Source of the DNA: JAMQPK01 sp035937795
Lineage (GTDB): Bacteria > Acidobacteriota > Vicinamibacteria > Vicinamibacterales > JAMQPK01
Direction: 5' to 3'
NCBI GenBank assembly: GCA_035937795.1
Contig: DASZHO010000022.1
Span: 1-31,739, forward strand
Length of the DNA stretch: 31,739 nt
This document shows, one piece after another, positions 7,464-16,356 of this stretch; position 1 is the stretch's first letter, and each line of letters opens with the position of its first letter. Position numbers and translations under genes: made by a program. The notes under the pieces were generated by a model. That model was not told the origin of the DNA and searched no databases. It saw only the letters and a program-made list of their open reading frames with translations.

Positions 7464-8993
7464 ATGGCCGATCCCGACCAACCAAGAGACTTGACGCAGG
7501 GCATGGCGATTTCCGACGTCGCGGACGGCGCGATCCTGCGCGGGCGCGTTGGCGAGGAGGAAGTCGTGGTTGTGAGGCGCGGCGCAGATGTCTTCGCCAT
7601 CGGCGCGCATTGCACCCACTATCACGGACCGTTGGCGGAGGGAATCATCGTCGGCGACACGATTCGATGTCCGTGGCACCACGCGTGTTTCAACCTCCGT
7701 ACCGGCGAGGCGCTCCGCGCGCCGGCGCTGGACGCAGTCGCGTGCTGGCGAGTGGACCGGGACGGCGGCAGGCTCTTCGTGCGCGAAAAGGTGCCGGAGG
7801 CCGCTCCGGGGCGCGCTCCGGCCGGCGGCTCGCACGGTTGGCCCGAGTCGGTTGTCATCGTTGGCGGCGGAGCGGCCGGGCTGGCAGCCGCGGACATGCT
7901 GCGCCGCGAAGGGTACGACCGGCCGATCACGATGTTGAGCGACGATGACTCGCCGCCATGCGATCGGCCGAACCTGTCCAAGGATTACCTTGCGGGCAGC
8001 GCGCAGGACGACTGGATTCCGCTGCGGCCGCCGGAGTTCTACACCGACCGGCGCATCGATCTAATCCTGAGCGCGCGCGTCTCGGCGCTCGATCTTCGGA
8101 AACGAAATGTCCAGCTCGGGGATGGCCGGGCATATCCGTTCGGCGCGTTGCTGCTCGCGACCGGTGCCGACCCTGTTCGTCTTGCCATTCCCGGCTCCGA
8201 TGAACCGCACGTCCATTACCTTCGAACGTTCGGCGACAGCAAGGCCATCATCGCACGGGCATCGGCTGCGAAGCGCGCGGCGGTCGTCGGCGGCAGTTTT
8301 ATCGGCCTGGAGGTGGCGGCCTCCCTTCGTTTGCGCGGAATCGAGGTCGACGTCGTTGCACCCCAGAGCCGTCCGATGGAGCGGGTGCTGGGACCAGAAG
8401 TCGGCCGGTTCGTGCAAGGCCTCCACGAATCGCACGGCGTCACGTTTCATCTGGGCCGGACGGTGACGCGAATTGACGGCCGGCGGCTGAGCCTGAGCGA
8501 TCAGACGGCGTTGGAGGCCGATTTCGTGGTGGTTGGAATCGGCGTCCGCCCGCGAATCGCGCTGGCGGAGCAGGCGAATCTATCGATCGATCGCGGCGTG
8601 CTGGTGAACGAGCATCTCGAGACCAGCGCGCCGGGCGTATTCGCCGCCGGCGATATCGCGCGCTGGCCCGATCGGCATTCGGGCGAAAAGATCCGCGTGG
8701 AGCACTGGGTCGTAGCGGAGCGGCAGGGCCAAACAGCGGCCCGCAATATCCTCGGCCGCCGCGAGCGGTTCGATACGGTGCCGTTTTTCTGGAGTCAGCA
8801 CTACGATATTGCCATCAACTACGTCGGTCATGCCGAGGTCTGGGACGCTGCCGACATCGACGGCCGGCTGGAAGAACACGATTGCACGGTCACCTATCGT
8901 CGCGGTGACCGCAGGCTCGCCGTCGCCACGATTTTTCGCGACCGGGCGAGTCTCGAAGCCGAGGCCGCAATGGAACGGGACGTCTCCGGGTAA
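7464..8993 (+). CDS. Rieske [2Fe-2S]-FAD/NAD(P)H oxidoreductase fusion (AIFM3-like)
   Basis: Residues 10-108 are a Rieske domain with both ligand pairs: C50-T-H52 in HCTHYHGPL and C69-P-W-H72 in CPWHHACF. From about 128 to the end is a pyridine nucleotide-disulphide reductase of the ferredoxin-reductase type. It has the FAD motif VIVGGGAAGLAAA at 131-143, the NAD motif AVVGGSFIGLEVAASL near 270, and a late FAD motif GVFAAGDIARWP. The C-terminal dimerisation-like domain is complete. The redox-active CxxC of disulphide reductases is absent, as expected for this subgroup. The likely role is NAD(P)H-driven electron transfer to an iron-sulfur partner, or a detoxification step. The start at 7464 has a GGAG just upstream, and a secreted propeller gene follows after 24 bases. 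Confidence 0.92.
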   Translation: MADPDQPRDLTQGMAISDVADGAILRGRVGEEEVVVVRRGADVFAIGAHCTHYHGPLAEGIIVGDTIRCPWHHACFNLRTGEALRAPALDAVACWRVDRDGGRLFVREKVPEAAPGRAPAGGSHGWPESVVIVGGGAAGLAAADMLRREGYDRPITMLSDDDSPPCDRPNLSKDYLAGSAQDDWIPLRPPEFYTDRRIDLILSARVSALDLRKRNVQLGDGRAYPFGALLLATGADPVRLAIPGSDEPHVHYLRTFGDSKAIIARASAAKRAAVVGGSFIGLEVAASLRLRGIEVDVVAPQSRPMERVLGPEVGRFVQGLHESHGVTFHLGRTVTRIDGRRLSLSDQTALEADFVVVGIGVRPRIALAEQANLSIDRGVLVNEHLETSAPGVFAAGDIARWPDRHSGEKIRVEHWVVAERQGQTAARNILGRRERFDTVPFFWSQHYDIAINYVGHAEVWDAADIDGRLEEHDCTVTYRRGDRRLAVATIFRDRASLEAEAAMERDVSG

Positions 8994-9017
8994 GATTCGC
9001 CTCAACAAGGAGCTTCC

Positions 9018-10169
9018 ATGTCAACCACAACACCACGCGCAGTCCACGCGATCCCCGCGGTTGCTCTGGCGGTCACCGCCCTCACCACCTGGACGATGAG
9101 CGCCCAGACGGCTGTGACGCCCACCAATGATTTGCCCAATCCGTATCGAACCATCGAGCACTACTTCACGCTGCCCGAAGGTCGCCCGTGGGGATCGAGC
9201 AGCACGGTCGACATCGATCGCGATGGTAAATCCATCTGGGTGGCCGAACGTTGCGGCGCGAATTCGTGCGCCGGCTCCGACCGGCCGGCCGTGTACAAGT
9301 TCGACGCGTCGGGCAAGGTCCTTGCGAGCTGGGGTGCGGGTATGTTCATTTTCCCGCACGGGATTCACATCGACCGGCAGGGGAACGTCTGGATCGTCGA
9401 TGGCCAGGGGAACCGGGATCCGGGGCGCGGCGCTCGAGGAGGACGCGGTGCTGGAGGGGCGGCGGCCGGCGCGGCGCCAACGTTGGTCCCTGAGCGGCCG
9501 CAGTCGCCGCAGAAGCCGATGGGGCACCAGGTTCTCAAGCTCAGCCCGGATGGCAAGGTGCTGCTGGCGCTCGGCACCGCCGGAGAGGCGGGCAACGACG
9601 AGTCGCACTTCAATCAGCCGTCCGACGTTGTCACCTCGCCCGTGAACGGCGACATCTTCGTGGCCGACGGGCACGGCGGCGCGAGCAACGCGCGGATCGT
9701 GAAGTTCGACAAGAACGGCAAGTTCATCAAAGCGTGGGGTCACATGGGTAGCGGTCCGGGCGAGATAGACATCCCGCACGCCATCGCGATGGATTCGAAG
9801 GGACGATTGTTCCTGGCCGACCGGAACAACAGCCGGCTGCAGATTTTCGATCAGGACGGCAACTTCATCGCCGAGTGGAAGCAGTTCAGCCGGCCGAGCG
9901 GGTTGTTCATCACGAAGGACGACATGCTGTATGTCGCTGATTCGGAGTCGAGCAATTCGCGCAACCATGGCGAATGGAAGCGCGGCATCAGGATCGGTAG
10001 CATCAAGGACGGCAAGGTTGTCGCGTTCATTCCCGATATGTCGGGGGATCCGAATAACGGGCCGCTTGCGAGCACCAGCGGCGCCGAGGGCGTGGCGGTG
10101 GATGCTCAGGGGAACGTCTACGGCGCGGAAGTCGGCAATCGAGCCGTAAAAAAATACGTCAAAAAATAG
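9018..10169 (+). CDS. Secreted NHL-repeat beta-propeller protein
   Basis: An AAGGAG-type site precedes the ATG at 9018. Residues 1 to about 31 are a signal peptide ending near SAQ. The rest is a propeller of NHL-type blades, each with a G-IWVAD or G-LFLADR pattern: DGKSIWVAERCG, QGNVWIVDGQGN, NGDIFVADGHGG, KGRLFLADRNNSRLQIFD, DDMLYVADSES and QGNVYGAEVGN. Such proteins resemble peptidylglycine alpha-hydroxyglycine amidating lyases and other extracellular six-bladed propellers, but the catalytic metal site cannot be confirmed here. A Gly/Arg/Ala-rich insert at residues 134-155 interrupts a blade loop. The ending VKKYVKK is basic. Function is unknown; binding or hydrolysis of an extracellular substrate is likely. 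Confidence 0.85.
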   Translation: MSTTTPRAVHAIPAVALAVTALTTWTMSAQTAVTPTNDLPNPYRTIEHYFTLPEGRPWGSSSTVDIDRDGKSIWVAERCGANSCAGSDRPAVYKFDASGKVLASWGAGMFIFPHGIHIDRQGNVWIVDGQGNRDPGRGARGGRGAGGAAAGAAPTLVPERPQSPQKPMGHQVLKLSPDGKVLLALGTAGEAGNDESHFNQPSDVVTSPVNGDIFVADGHGGASNARIVKFDKNGKFIKAWGHMGSGPGEIDIPHAIAMDSKGRLFLADRNNSRLQIFDQDGNFIAEWKQFSRPSGLFITKDDMLYVADSESSNSRNHGEWKRGIRIGSIKDGKVVAFIPDMSGDPNNGPLASTSGAEGVAVDAQGNVYGAEVGNRAVKKYVKK

Positions 10170-10208
10170 TCGAGCCGGGTCGCGGGCCGGGGTTTGGCGC
10201 GGGCATTG

Positions 10209-10222
10209 CACCTTGTAAGGTG
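10209..10222 (+). repeat. Small hairpin in the leader of the 67-aa ORF
   Basis: The segment cacct-tgta-aggtg forms a 5-bp stem with a 4-base loop immediately upstream of a GGGGAAGG ribosome site. It could modulate translation of the downstream ORF or be chance. Confidence 0.25.
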
Positions 10223-10233
10223 GGGAAGGCTTT

Positions 10234-10437
10234 ATGCTGATACGCAAAAAACCCTTGGAAGAGTGCGACTTCGCAGAAATCTTCGAGCGCGAAGTCGAAG
10301 AGGGTGCGCATATCGAAGGAACCCCTGAGGTCGAAGAAGATTCGGGCCAGCAACTGCTCGGGGGCCTGATTAGCGCGGAAGAGCACGTGTCGGTTCGTGA
10401 GCTCCCTGGCCCGCCCAAGGGCGCACAACGGCACTGA
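10234..10437 (+). CDS. Small acidic protein of unknown function, 67 aa
   Basis: The ATG at 10234 has GGGGAAGG 5-6 bases upstream. The N-terminus is short and basic (MLIRKK), followed by an acidic body (EECDFAEIFEREVEEGAHIE) and a Pro/Arg-rich tail. It has one cysteine and no signal peptide or membrane segment. The coding strand contains an inverted repeat, cgacttcgc (10266-10274) with gcgaagtcg (10289-10297), which could be a codon-driven coincidence or a hairpin. The gene lies between two secreted propeller genes. A 91-aa frame on the opposite strand is the alternative but lacks a ribosome site. It is probably real but not certain. Confidence 0.4.
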   Translation: MLIRKKPLEECDFAEIFEREVEEGAHIEGTPEVEEDSGQQLLGGLISAEEHVSVRELPGPPKGAQRH

Positions 10438-10453
10438 AGTCGGAAGTTCGGGC

Positions 10454-10459
10454 TACAAT
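10454..10459 (+). promoter_or_regulatory. Candidate -10 box (TACAAT) for the sorbosone-dehydrogenase-like gene
   Basis: TACAAT is a five-of-six match to TATAAT, 32 bases before the ATG at 10492, giving a leader of about 25 bases that contains an AGAGGAG ribosome site. No convincing -35 element is present at 17 bases. Confidence 0.45.
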
Positions 10460-10491
10460 CCTGAAGGTTTATCACCCGGAAGAGGAGTGTC

Positions 10492-11775
10492 ATGAAGCGT
10501 TCGATCTTTGCGCTCGCGATGGCTTGCGCCGTCTGCAGCGGCTGGACCGCCGGCATCCAGGGGGCGGTTCCCGCATGCGACCCAGACGACGGCGGCATTA
10601 CGCTGCCCACGGGCTTCTGCGCGCTGGTCGTCGGCACGATCGAGAAAGAGGCGCGACACATTGTGGTTGGCCCCAACGGCGACATGTTCGTGTCGTTCAA
10701 TGGACGCGGCCGGGGCAACCCCGGGGGCATTGTCGGCCTCAGAGACACCAAGGGCAACGGCAAGGCCGACGTCGTCGGCGAGCCGTTCGGCACGGGCGGC
10801 ACCACCGGGCTCAAGCTGCGGAACGGCTATTTGTATTACGCGACGCCGACCGAGATCGGACGCTACAAGCTCACGGCCGGCCAGTTGAAGCCTGGCGGAC
10901 CGGCGGAAGTGATCGTTGGCGGCTTCCCGGTCCAAAACCAGCATCAGGACAAAGACATCGCGTTTGACGATCGCGGCAACATGTACGTGAACGTCGGCCT
11001 GCCGTCGAATGCGTGCTCGCAGCCCGATCGAATGCCGCACGCCAAGGGACAGGATCCGTGTCCTCTGCTCGAGGAACATGGCGGCATCTGGAAATTCAGC
11101 GAGAGCACGCCGAACCAGAAGTTCAGCGCGGCGGCGCGGTATGCCACCGGCATGCGCCAGCCGGTTGCGCTCGATTGGCACGCGGGGCATTTATTTGCCG
11201 TCATGAACAGCCGCGATCAGCTCGACACGCTCTACCCGGAAAACTTCACCGCCGAAGACAACGCGAATCGGCCTCTCGAGCCGATGTTTCGCGTGGATCA
11301 GGGCGCGGCATTCGGGTGGCCATATTGCTTCGCCGACGGGAAGATGAACGACATGATTCTGGCGCCGGAATACGGCGGAGACGGCAAGACGATCGGCCGG
11401 TGCAGCCAGTTTCAGAAGCCGGTCGCGACGTTTCCGGCGCATTATGCCCCGGTCGGCTTGATGTTCTACACCGGCACTCAATTCCCCCAGCATTATCGCG
11501 GGGGCGCGTTCATCTCCTTCCATGGGTCGTGGAACCGTGCGCCGCTGCCAATGGCCGGCTACAACATCGTCTATCAACCGTTCAACGGCGAGAATCCATC
11601 AGGGAAGTATGAAGTGTTCGCCGACGGCTTCAAGGGCAAGGATCCGCTGATGAGCCCTGCGGACGCGGCGGCGCGTCCCGATGGAACCGGCATCGGTCCA
11701 GACGGCTCGCTGTACATCACCGACAGCGTGCATGGAAAGATCTGGCGGGTGATTTACAAAGGCACAGGCAAGTAA
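10492..11775 (+). CDS. Secreted glucose/sorbosone dehydrogenase-like beta-propeller
   Basis: The ATG at 10492 follows AGAGGAG. Residues 1 to about 24 are a signal peptide (MKRSIFALAMACAVCSGWTA). The mature part shows the six-bladed PQQ-dependent sugar/sorbosone dehydrogenase pattern: EARHIVVGPNGDMFVSFNG, NQHQDKDIAFDDRGNMYVNV, a conserved ATGMRQPVALDWH, FRVDQGAAFGWPYC, GGAFISFHGSWNR, and a final GPDGSLYITDSVHGKIWRV. At 427 aa it matches stand-alone family members; there is no fused cytochrome domain. Members oxidise aldoses or sorbosone in the periplasm when PQQ is bound, but many relatives are uncharacterised and PQQ use is not proven here. Three cysteines in the NACSQPDR...DPCPLL loop may form disulphides. 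It sits among other exported propellers. Confidence 0.88.
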   Translation: MKRSIFALAMACAVCSGWTAGIQGAVPACDPDDGGITLPTGFCALVVGTIEKEARHIVVGPNGDMFVSFNGRGRGNPGGIVGLRDTKGNGKADVVGEPFGTGGTTGLKLRNGYLYYATPTEIGRYKLTAGQLKPGGPAEVIVGGFPVQNQHQDKDIAFDDRGNMYVNVGLPSNACSQPDRMPHAKGQDPCPLLEEHGGIWKFSESTPNQKFSAAARYATGMRQPVALDWHAGHLFAVMNSRDQLDTLYPENFTAEDNANRPLEPMFRVDQGAAFGWPYCFADGKMNDMILAPEYGGDGKTIGRCSQFQKPVATFPAHYAPVGLMFYTGTQFPQHYRGGAFISFHGSWNRAPLPMAGYNIVYQPFNGENPSGKYEVFADGFKGKDPLMSPADAAARPDGTGIGPDGSLYITDSVHGKIWRVIYKGTGK

Positions 11776-11791
11776 ATCAGCCGCGGGCTGC

Positions 11792-11797
11792 TATGAT
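11792..11797 (+). promoter_or_regulatory. -10 box (TATGAT) placing a leaderless start for the PEBP gene
   Basis: TATGAT ends 7 bases before the ATG at 11805. It overlaps an earlier in-frame ATG at 11793, which could therefore not be transcribed from this promoter. The spacing puts +1 at or within a base or two of 11805, and no Shine-Dalgarno is present. This decides the start. Confidence 0.55.
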
Positions 11798-11804
11798 GTG
11801 CTTC

Positions 11805-12341
11805 ATGAAAAACACCTTAATCCTTCTGCTTCCGGCGGTTGGACTCTTCGCGATCGGCGCGGCCGCGCAAACGGCCCCGGGCACGTTGAAATTGACCAGC
11901 CCGGCGTTCGCCAACAGTGGGGTCATCCCAACCAAATATGCGTGCGATGGCGATAAAGTGAATCCCGCGCTGGTCTTCAGCGGCGTGCCCTCCAGCGCGA
12001 AGAGTCTGGCGTTCGTCCTCGACGATCCCGATGTTCCCAAGAATCTGGTGCCGAGCGGCGAGTTCGTCCATTGGATCGTGTGGGATATCGCGCCCACGAG
12101 CCGCGGTATTCCGGAGGCCGATCCGACCGCTGCCACCAAAGGGTTGAACGGAACGGGTAAGCCGGGCTACTACCCGCCGTGCCCGCCCGATCGCGAACAC
12201 CGTTATTTCTTCAAGCTCTATGCGCTCGACAAGATGCTCGGCGGCGCGAAGATCGCCAGCAAGGCCGACCTGTTGGCGGCCATGCAGGGCCACATCGTTG
12301 GTCAGGCCGAGTTGATGGGCCGGTACAATAAGAAGAAATAG
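11805..12341 (+). CDS. Secreted YbhB/YbcL-type (PEBP, Raf kinase inhibitor-like) protein
   Basis: The protein is 178 aa from the ATG at 11805. Residues 1 to about 21 are a signal peptide (MKNTLILLLPAVGLFAIGAAAQ). The PEBP fold is recognised by DDPDVPKNLVP, the ligand-pocket strand GEFVHWIVWDI, PPCPPDREHRYFF and KLYALD, followed by the C-terminal helix KADLLAAMQGHIVGQAELMGRY. Bacterial members are small periplasmic or cytoplasmic proteins that bind anionic or phospholipid-like ligands; their physiological roles are poorly known. It lies 29 bases after the sorbosone-dehydrogenase-like gene but appears to have its own promoter. The start at 11793 (MMCFMKN) is a less likely alternative. Confidence 0.93.
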   Translation: MKNTLILLLPAVGLFAIGAAAQTAPGTLKLTSPAFANSGVIPTKYACDGDKVNPALVFSGVPSSAKSLAFVLDDPDVPKNLVPSGEFVHWIVWDIAPTSRGIPEADPTAATKGLNGTGKPGYYPPCPPDREHRYFFKLYALDKMLGGAKIASKADLLAAMQGHIVGQAELMGRYNKKK

Positions 12342-12552
12342 AGCCGGCTTCCTGACGGCAGGTCGTTACCACACAAATGCCACATCTTTCGGTCAAGATA
12401 TGTCCGTACGAGGACGCGCCTGGTGGCACTCCCAGGAGACACCGGGACGGCTGTCGGCCGGGTTTCAGGCTATTTTGAGGACGCGGCATCGGGTACGTGC
12501 ATTGCTGGGCGATGCGGCAAGGCCGATGCCGGCCGCTCGAGGAGGGATGGGG
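12342..12552. other. 211-base intergenic region before the lipoprotein gene
   Basis: An open frame from 12400 reads through this stretch into the lipoprotein, but its translation is Arg/Ala-rich and shows no domain. I therefore treat it as non-coding leader. I see several GC-rich short stems but no recognisable riboswitch, terminator T-run or clear promoter. Confidence 0.4.
12540..12545 (+). promoter_or_regulatory. Ribosome binding site that decides the lipoprotein start
   Basis: AGGAGG ends 1 base before an in-frame ATG at 12547 and 7 bases before the ATG at 12553. Only the second has workable spacing, so 12553 is taken as the start. Confidence 0.6.
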
Positions 12553-12999
12553 ATGAGTTGGTCCAGGAACGTGGCGGGATTGACTGCGTTGGCGGTGCTG
12601 GCGGCCTCGGCCGGCTGTGGTTCGTCTTCCAGTAGCTCAACGACCTCACCCACAGCGACGACGTACACCGAAACGTTCAACGGATCGCTTACCCAAGGAG
12701 GCGCAGACTTCGGCACTCCTGACGCGTTCCATCACTTCACCATCCACCAGGCGGGTAATCTCGACGCCACCCTCACCAGTATTCAACCCTTGAGTACGAT
12801 CACGCTGGGCCTCGGCCTCGGCGTCTGGGATTCAGTGGGACAGACCTGTTCGCTGCAGCTTCAGTCCAATGCCGCCCAGCTCAATTTGAGCCTGGCCGCC
12901 AGCGTGAGCGTGGCAGGGGAGCTGTGCGTGGAGGTCTACGACGTCGGGAACATCTCCTCGGACACCGTTACTTACACGGTGGTGGTCAACCACACGTAA
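12553..12999 (+). CDS. Small lipoprotein with a beta-rich domain, 148 aa
   Basis: The start at 12553 gives MSWSRNVAGLTALAVLAASAGC, a lipoprotein signal with Cys22 after SAG. A Ser/Thr-rich tether follows (GSSSSSSTTSPTATT). The mature domain (about 40-148) alternates hydrophobic and polar residues like a beta-sandwich: FHHFTIHQAGNLDATLTSIQ, TITLGLGLGVWDS, SVAGELCVEVYDVGN and TVTYTVVVNHT. The pattern resembles bacterial pre-peptidase C-terminal-like or carbohydrate-binding beta-sandwich domains, though no signature is decisive. Two further cysteines (CSLQLQ and ELCVEV) could pair. It is probably anchored in the outer membrane, with an unknown ligand. Confidence 0.75.
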   Translation: MSWSRNVAGLTALAVLAASAGCGSSSSSSTTSPTATTYTETFNGSLTQGGADFGTPDAFHHFTIHQAGNLDATLTSIQPLSTITLGLGLGVWDSVGQTCSLQLQSNAAQLNLSLAASVSVAGELCVEVYDVGNISSDTVTYTVVVNHT

Positions 13000-13143
13000 T
13001 CCCCTTAGATCCAACAGTTTCGCTTCGGTCAAATCCCGCTTGCCACGACCCGTGGGTTGTGTCAGGCTATGCCCACTGATTTTGAAAAGCAGGTCGACTT
13101 TGGGCGCCGCGCACGCGTGCGCCCTCGAGCAGAAGGGGGTCCG
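13000..13143. other. Intergenic region with a 14-bp palindrome
   Basis: The perfect palindrome gcgcacgcgtgcgc lies at 13109-13122, flanked by gggcgc and gccc. It sits shortly before the AGAAGGGGG ribosome site of the next gene. It may be an operator or simply GC-rich hairpin DNA. An open frame begins at 13057 in phase with the next gene, but its product lacks any signal and is not used. Confidence 0.35.
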
Positions 13144-14492
<1,349 letters not shown>

Positions 14493-14497
14493 TCCGG

Positions 14498-14533
14498 AGG
14501 GCGCTGGAGCGATTCAGCGCCCTTCGTTTTTTT
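14498..14533 (+). terminator. Rho-independent terminator
   Basis: A 9-bp perfect stem, agggcgctg with cagcgccct, around an 8-base loop is followed by tcg and seven T residues (14527-14533). It ends the transcript of the propeller gene and isolates the downstream acyP promoter, whose -10 box starts 10 bases later. Confidence 0.85.
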
Positions 14534-14542
14534 ACGGCACGA

Positions 14543-14548
14543 TATAAT
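14543..14548 (+). promoter_or_regulatory. Consensus -10 box (TATAAT) for acyP, leaderless TTG start
   Basis: A perfect TATAAT ends 7 bases before the TTG at 14556. It lies just behind a strong terminator, so transcription must begin here. The predicted +1 falls at or beside the TTG, and there is no Shine-Dalgarno. No convincing -35 element is seen. Confidence 0.6.
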
Positions 14549-14555
14549 CGCCCTC

Positions 14556-14831
14556 TTGCTGGCGGCACGCCATTACGTCGTGAAAGGACGCGTGCAGCGC
14601 GTCGGCTATCGTCTGTTCGTCGAAGACGCGGCGCGGCGTGAAGGGGTGCGCGGCTACGTGCGCAACCGGCACGACGGCAGCGTCGAAGTGGTCGCGGAGG
14701 GAGATCTCGAGACCCTGCTGCGGTTCGAACAGGCGCTTCGCCGAGGGCCGGCCGGCGCGCGGGTCGACGACGTCGAAACGGTCGAGCGCGCGCCGACAAA
14801 TCGTTTCGCAGGTTTTTCCGTGTCGGGATAA
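14556..14831 (+). CDS. acyP: Acylphosphatase
   Basis: This 91-aa cytoplasmic enzyme hydrolyses carboxyl-phosphate bonds such as acetyl phosphate or 1,3-bisphosphoglycerate. It has the family signature GRVQRVGYRLFVEDAA (catalytic Arg in the RVGYR loop) and GYVRNRHDGSVEVVAEGD (catalytic Asn). The length is normal for the stand-alone fold. The start is TTG at 14556, chosen from the TATAAT spacing; a GTG at 14580 is the alternative and would trim 8 residues just before the first strand. apt begins 6 bases after its stop, so the two are probably co-transcribed. The link to acetyl phosphate from the phosphoketolase operon is plausible but only inferred. Confidence 0.92.
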   Translation: MLAARHYVVKGRVQRVGYRLFVEDAARREGVRGYVRNRHDGSVEVVAEGDLETLLRFEQALRRGPAGARVDDVETVERAPTNRFAGFSVSG

Positions 14832-14837
14832 AGACTC

Positions 14838-15365
14838 ATGGACTCTCTCATGGACGCTCTCAAGTCGAAGATCCGTTCGGTCCCTGATTTTCCAAAACCC
14901 GGCATCAACTTTTTCGATATCACCACGCTCCTGCGCGACCCGGACGGCTTTCGGTCCACGATCGACGCCATAGCCGGACCCTTCGAAGGCAAAGCCATCG
15001 ACATCGTCGTCGGCGTGGAGAGCCGGGGATTCATTCTCGGCGGCGCGGTCGCGGATCGGCTCGGGGCCGGCTTTGCGCCGGTGCGGAAGAAAGGAAAGCT
15101 GCCGTCGCACACCGTGCAGGAAACCTACGACCTCGAGTACGGGACCGACTGCCTTGAAATCCACTCCGATGCAGTCGAGCGCGGGCAGAAAGTTCTGATC
15201 GTGGACGATGTGCTCGCTACCGGTGGAACCGCTGCGGCAACCTCGGCGCTGGTCCATAAACTTGGCGGCGATGTGCAGGCGCTGGCATTTCTGATTGAAC
15301 TGGAATTTCTCAAGGGCCGGTCGAAGCTGGGGAAGGAAACGATCCACAGTGTTCTCAAGTACTGA
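14838..15365 (+). CDS. apt: Adenine phosphoribosyltransferase
   Basis: It salvages adenine with PRPP to AMP plus pyrophosphate. At 175 aa it matches the family. Motifs are DFPKPGINFFDITTLLRDP at 17-35, the substrate-loop VGVESRGFILGGAVA at 58-72, RKKGKLP at 83-89, and the PRPP-binding VLIVDDVLATGGTA at 119-132. The ATG at 14838 is 6 bases after acyP; an in-frame ATG at 14850 arises from a 12-base near-repeat (MDSLMDAL) and is an alternative start. No strong ribosome site is visible, consistent with coupling to acyP. Confidence 0.96.
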   Translation: MDSLMDALKSKIRSVPDFPKPGINFFDITTLLRDPDGFRSTIDAIAGPFEGKAIDIVVGVESRGFILGGAVADRLGAGFAPVRKKGKLPSHTVQETYDLEYGTDCLEIHSDAVERGQKVLIVDDVLATGGTAAATSALVHKLGGDVQALAFLIELEFLKGRSKLGKETIHSVLKY

Positions 15366-15402
15366 GGGTCTTCTCCTTGCGTACTGAGGGTTTTCTTCTT
15401 GC
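15359..15402 (+). repeat. Tandem 22-bp duplication across the apt stop and next start
   Basis: The segments 15359-15380 and 15381-15402 match at 20 of 22 positions; each begins gtactgaggg and ends cttgc. The first copy holds the apt TGA and the candidate TTG start of the next gene. The second holds an out-of-frame TGA and TTG. Because 22 is not divisible by three, the duplication shifts frame and must have formed or changed the gene junction. Confidence 0.8.
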
Positions 15403-15889
15403 GGCCGCCGTGCTTGCGGTCGCCATCGCGGTGTGGCGGCTTGGCTCCATCCTCGAGCGTCGCCGGCGGGATGCCGCAATACAGCGGCTGCTGGCCATCT
15501 TTGGTCCAGCCGCTGCTGCTGTGCAAGACGACCCCAGGCAGCTGCTCGTCTGGTATCCGCTCGCGCGGAGCAGCCGCGGCTTGTTCCCGGACGCATTCGC
15601 AGCGCTCGACAAGGCGCATGGCGGCGCGTTTCCGTTTACGAAGGAACAGCTGAAATCGGCTCACGCGCGGTGCAGCTCCGACTGGCTGACGTGGGAGCGG
15701 GCGCACGACGCGGAGTACTCGGTGAAAAGCGCCCAGGTGGAAGACGAAATTGCGAGAGCCGGAGGCCAGGCTACTCCACTGCTGCGCACGCGCCTTGCGG
15801 CGGTCGATCAGGAGAAGCTCGAGCGCTACCAGCAGCGCTACGAGGAATACATCAAAACCGCCAAGGCTCTCGCCGCGTTCGTTGAATAA
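15377..15889 (+). CDS. Membrane-anchored protein of unknown function, up to 170 aa
   Basis: The N-terminus has one transmembrane helix (FLLAAAVLAVAIAVWRL) followed by basic residues, giving a cytoplasmic soluble domain. That domain is helical and charged, with WYPLARSSRGLFPDAF in the middle. A long C-terminal helix (DQEKLERYQQRYEEYIKTAK) may form a coiled coil. No catalytic motif is visible. The start is uncertain: TTG at 15377 preserves the whole helix, while GTG at 15410 would truncate it. It is 11 bases from apt and probably in the same transcript. It converges with the next minus-strand gene. Confidence 0.65.
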   Translation: MRTEGFLLAAAVLAVAIAVWRLGSILERRRRDAAIQRLLAIFGPAAAAVQDDPRQLLVWYPLARSSRGLFPDAFAALDKAHGGAFPFTKEQLKSAHARCSSDWLTWERAHDAEYSVKSAQVEDEIARAGGQATPLLRTRLAAVDQEKLERYQQRYEEYIKTAKALAAFVE

Positions 15890-15900
15890 AGCCGCCGGCA

Positions 15901-16356
15901 CTATGGCGCGGCGATGGATGGAGCCGCAGGGCGCGGCTGCAATGTCCGCGCTGGGGGCACTGCGTTTGCGGCGCGGGGCGGAGCGGGACGGTCGTGATGA
16001 CCCGGAACAAGGTGATCCACTATCCACTTCCGGTGCTCGACGCCCTCGTATCCCATGACGCCCACCGGCCCGAGCGCGGCGGCTGCCGCGATCGGCGCGC
16101 CGATTTTGATCAGCGCCCGATTTCGTTTGCGGCCGCCCGCCTTCAGGTCATCGCGATAATGGACGACGTCCACCGTGGCGCTGCCGGCTGGTCCGAGTGC
16201 CTTGCCCGCGGCGGCGCCGGCACCGGCCCATGCCGCCTGGCGCTTCAGATCGCTGTGATGGCGCTTTGCGGGACGGCGATGAGGTGCCGCCGTGGCGGCC
16301 GAGGCATGCAGGCTCGCAAAGAGTAACAACGCAATACAGATCGGCCTCATTTTCAT
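15901..16356 (-). CDS. Small secreted Ala/Gly/His-rich protein, 151 aa
   Basis: From the ATG at 16356 the first 25 residues are a textbook signal peptide (MKMRPICIALLLFASLHASA). The mature protein is basic (RRPAKRHHSDLKRQ) with two Gly/Ala-zipper stretches, AAWAGAGAAAGKALGPAGSA and KIGAPIAAAAALGPVGVMGY. These could insert in a membrane or pack as hairpins. It ends in a Pro/Ala/Arg-rich tail. An ATG at 16350 is equally possible, and an upstream extension exists but masks the signal peptide. No family is recognised. It is divergent from the collagen-like gene. Confidence 0.65.
   Translation of the reverse strand: MKMRPICIALLLFASLHASAATAAPHRRPAKRHHSDLKRQAAWAGAGAAAGKALGPAGSATVDVVHYRDDLKAGGRKRNRALIKIGAPIAAAAALGPVGVMGYEGVEHRKWIVDHLVPGHHDRPAPPRAANAVPPARTLQPRPAAPSIAAP

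Noticed and set aside
9021..10814. A 597-codon open frame on the minus strand opposite the NHL propeller and sorbosone-dehydrogenase-like genes
   Set aside because: Its translation is Arg/Ala/Pro-rich without domains, while the plus strand shows clear propeller blades, signal peptides and ribosome sites. It is a GC-rich antisense shadow.
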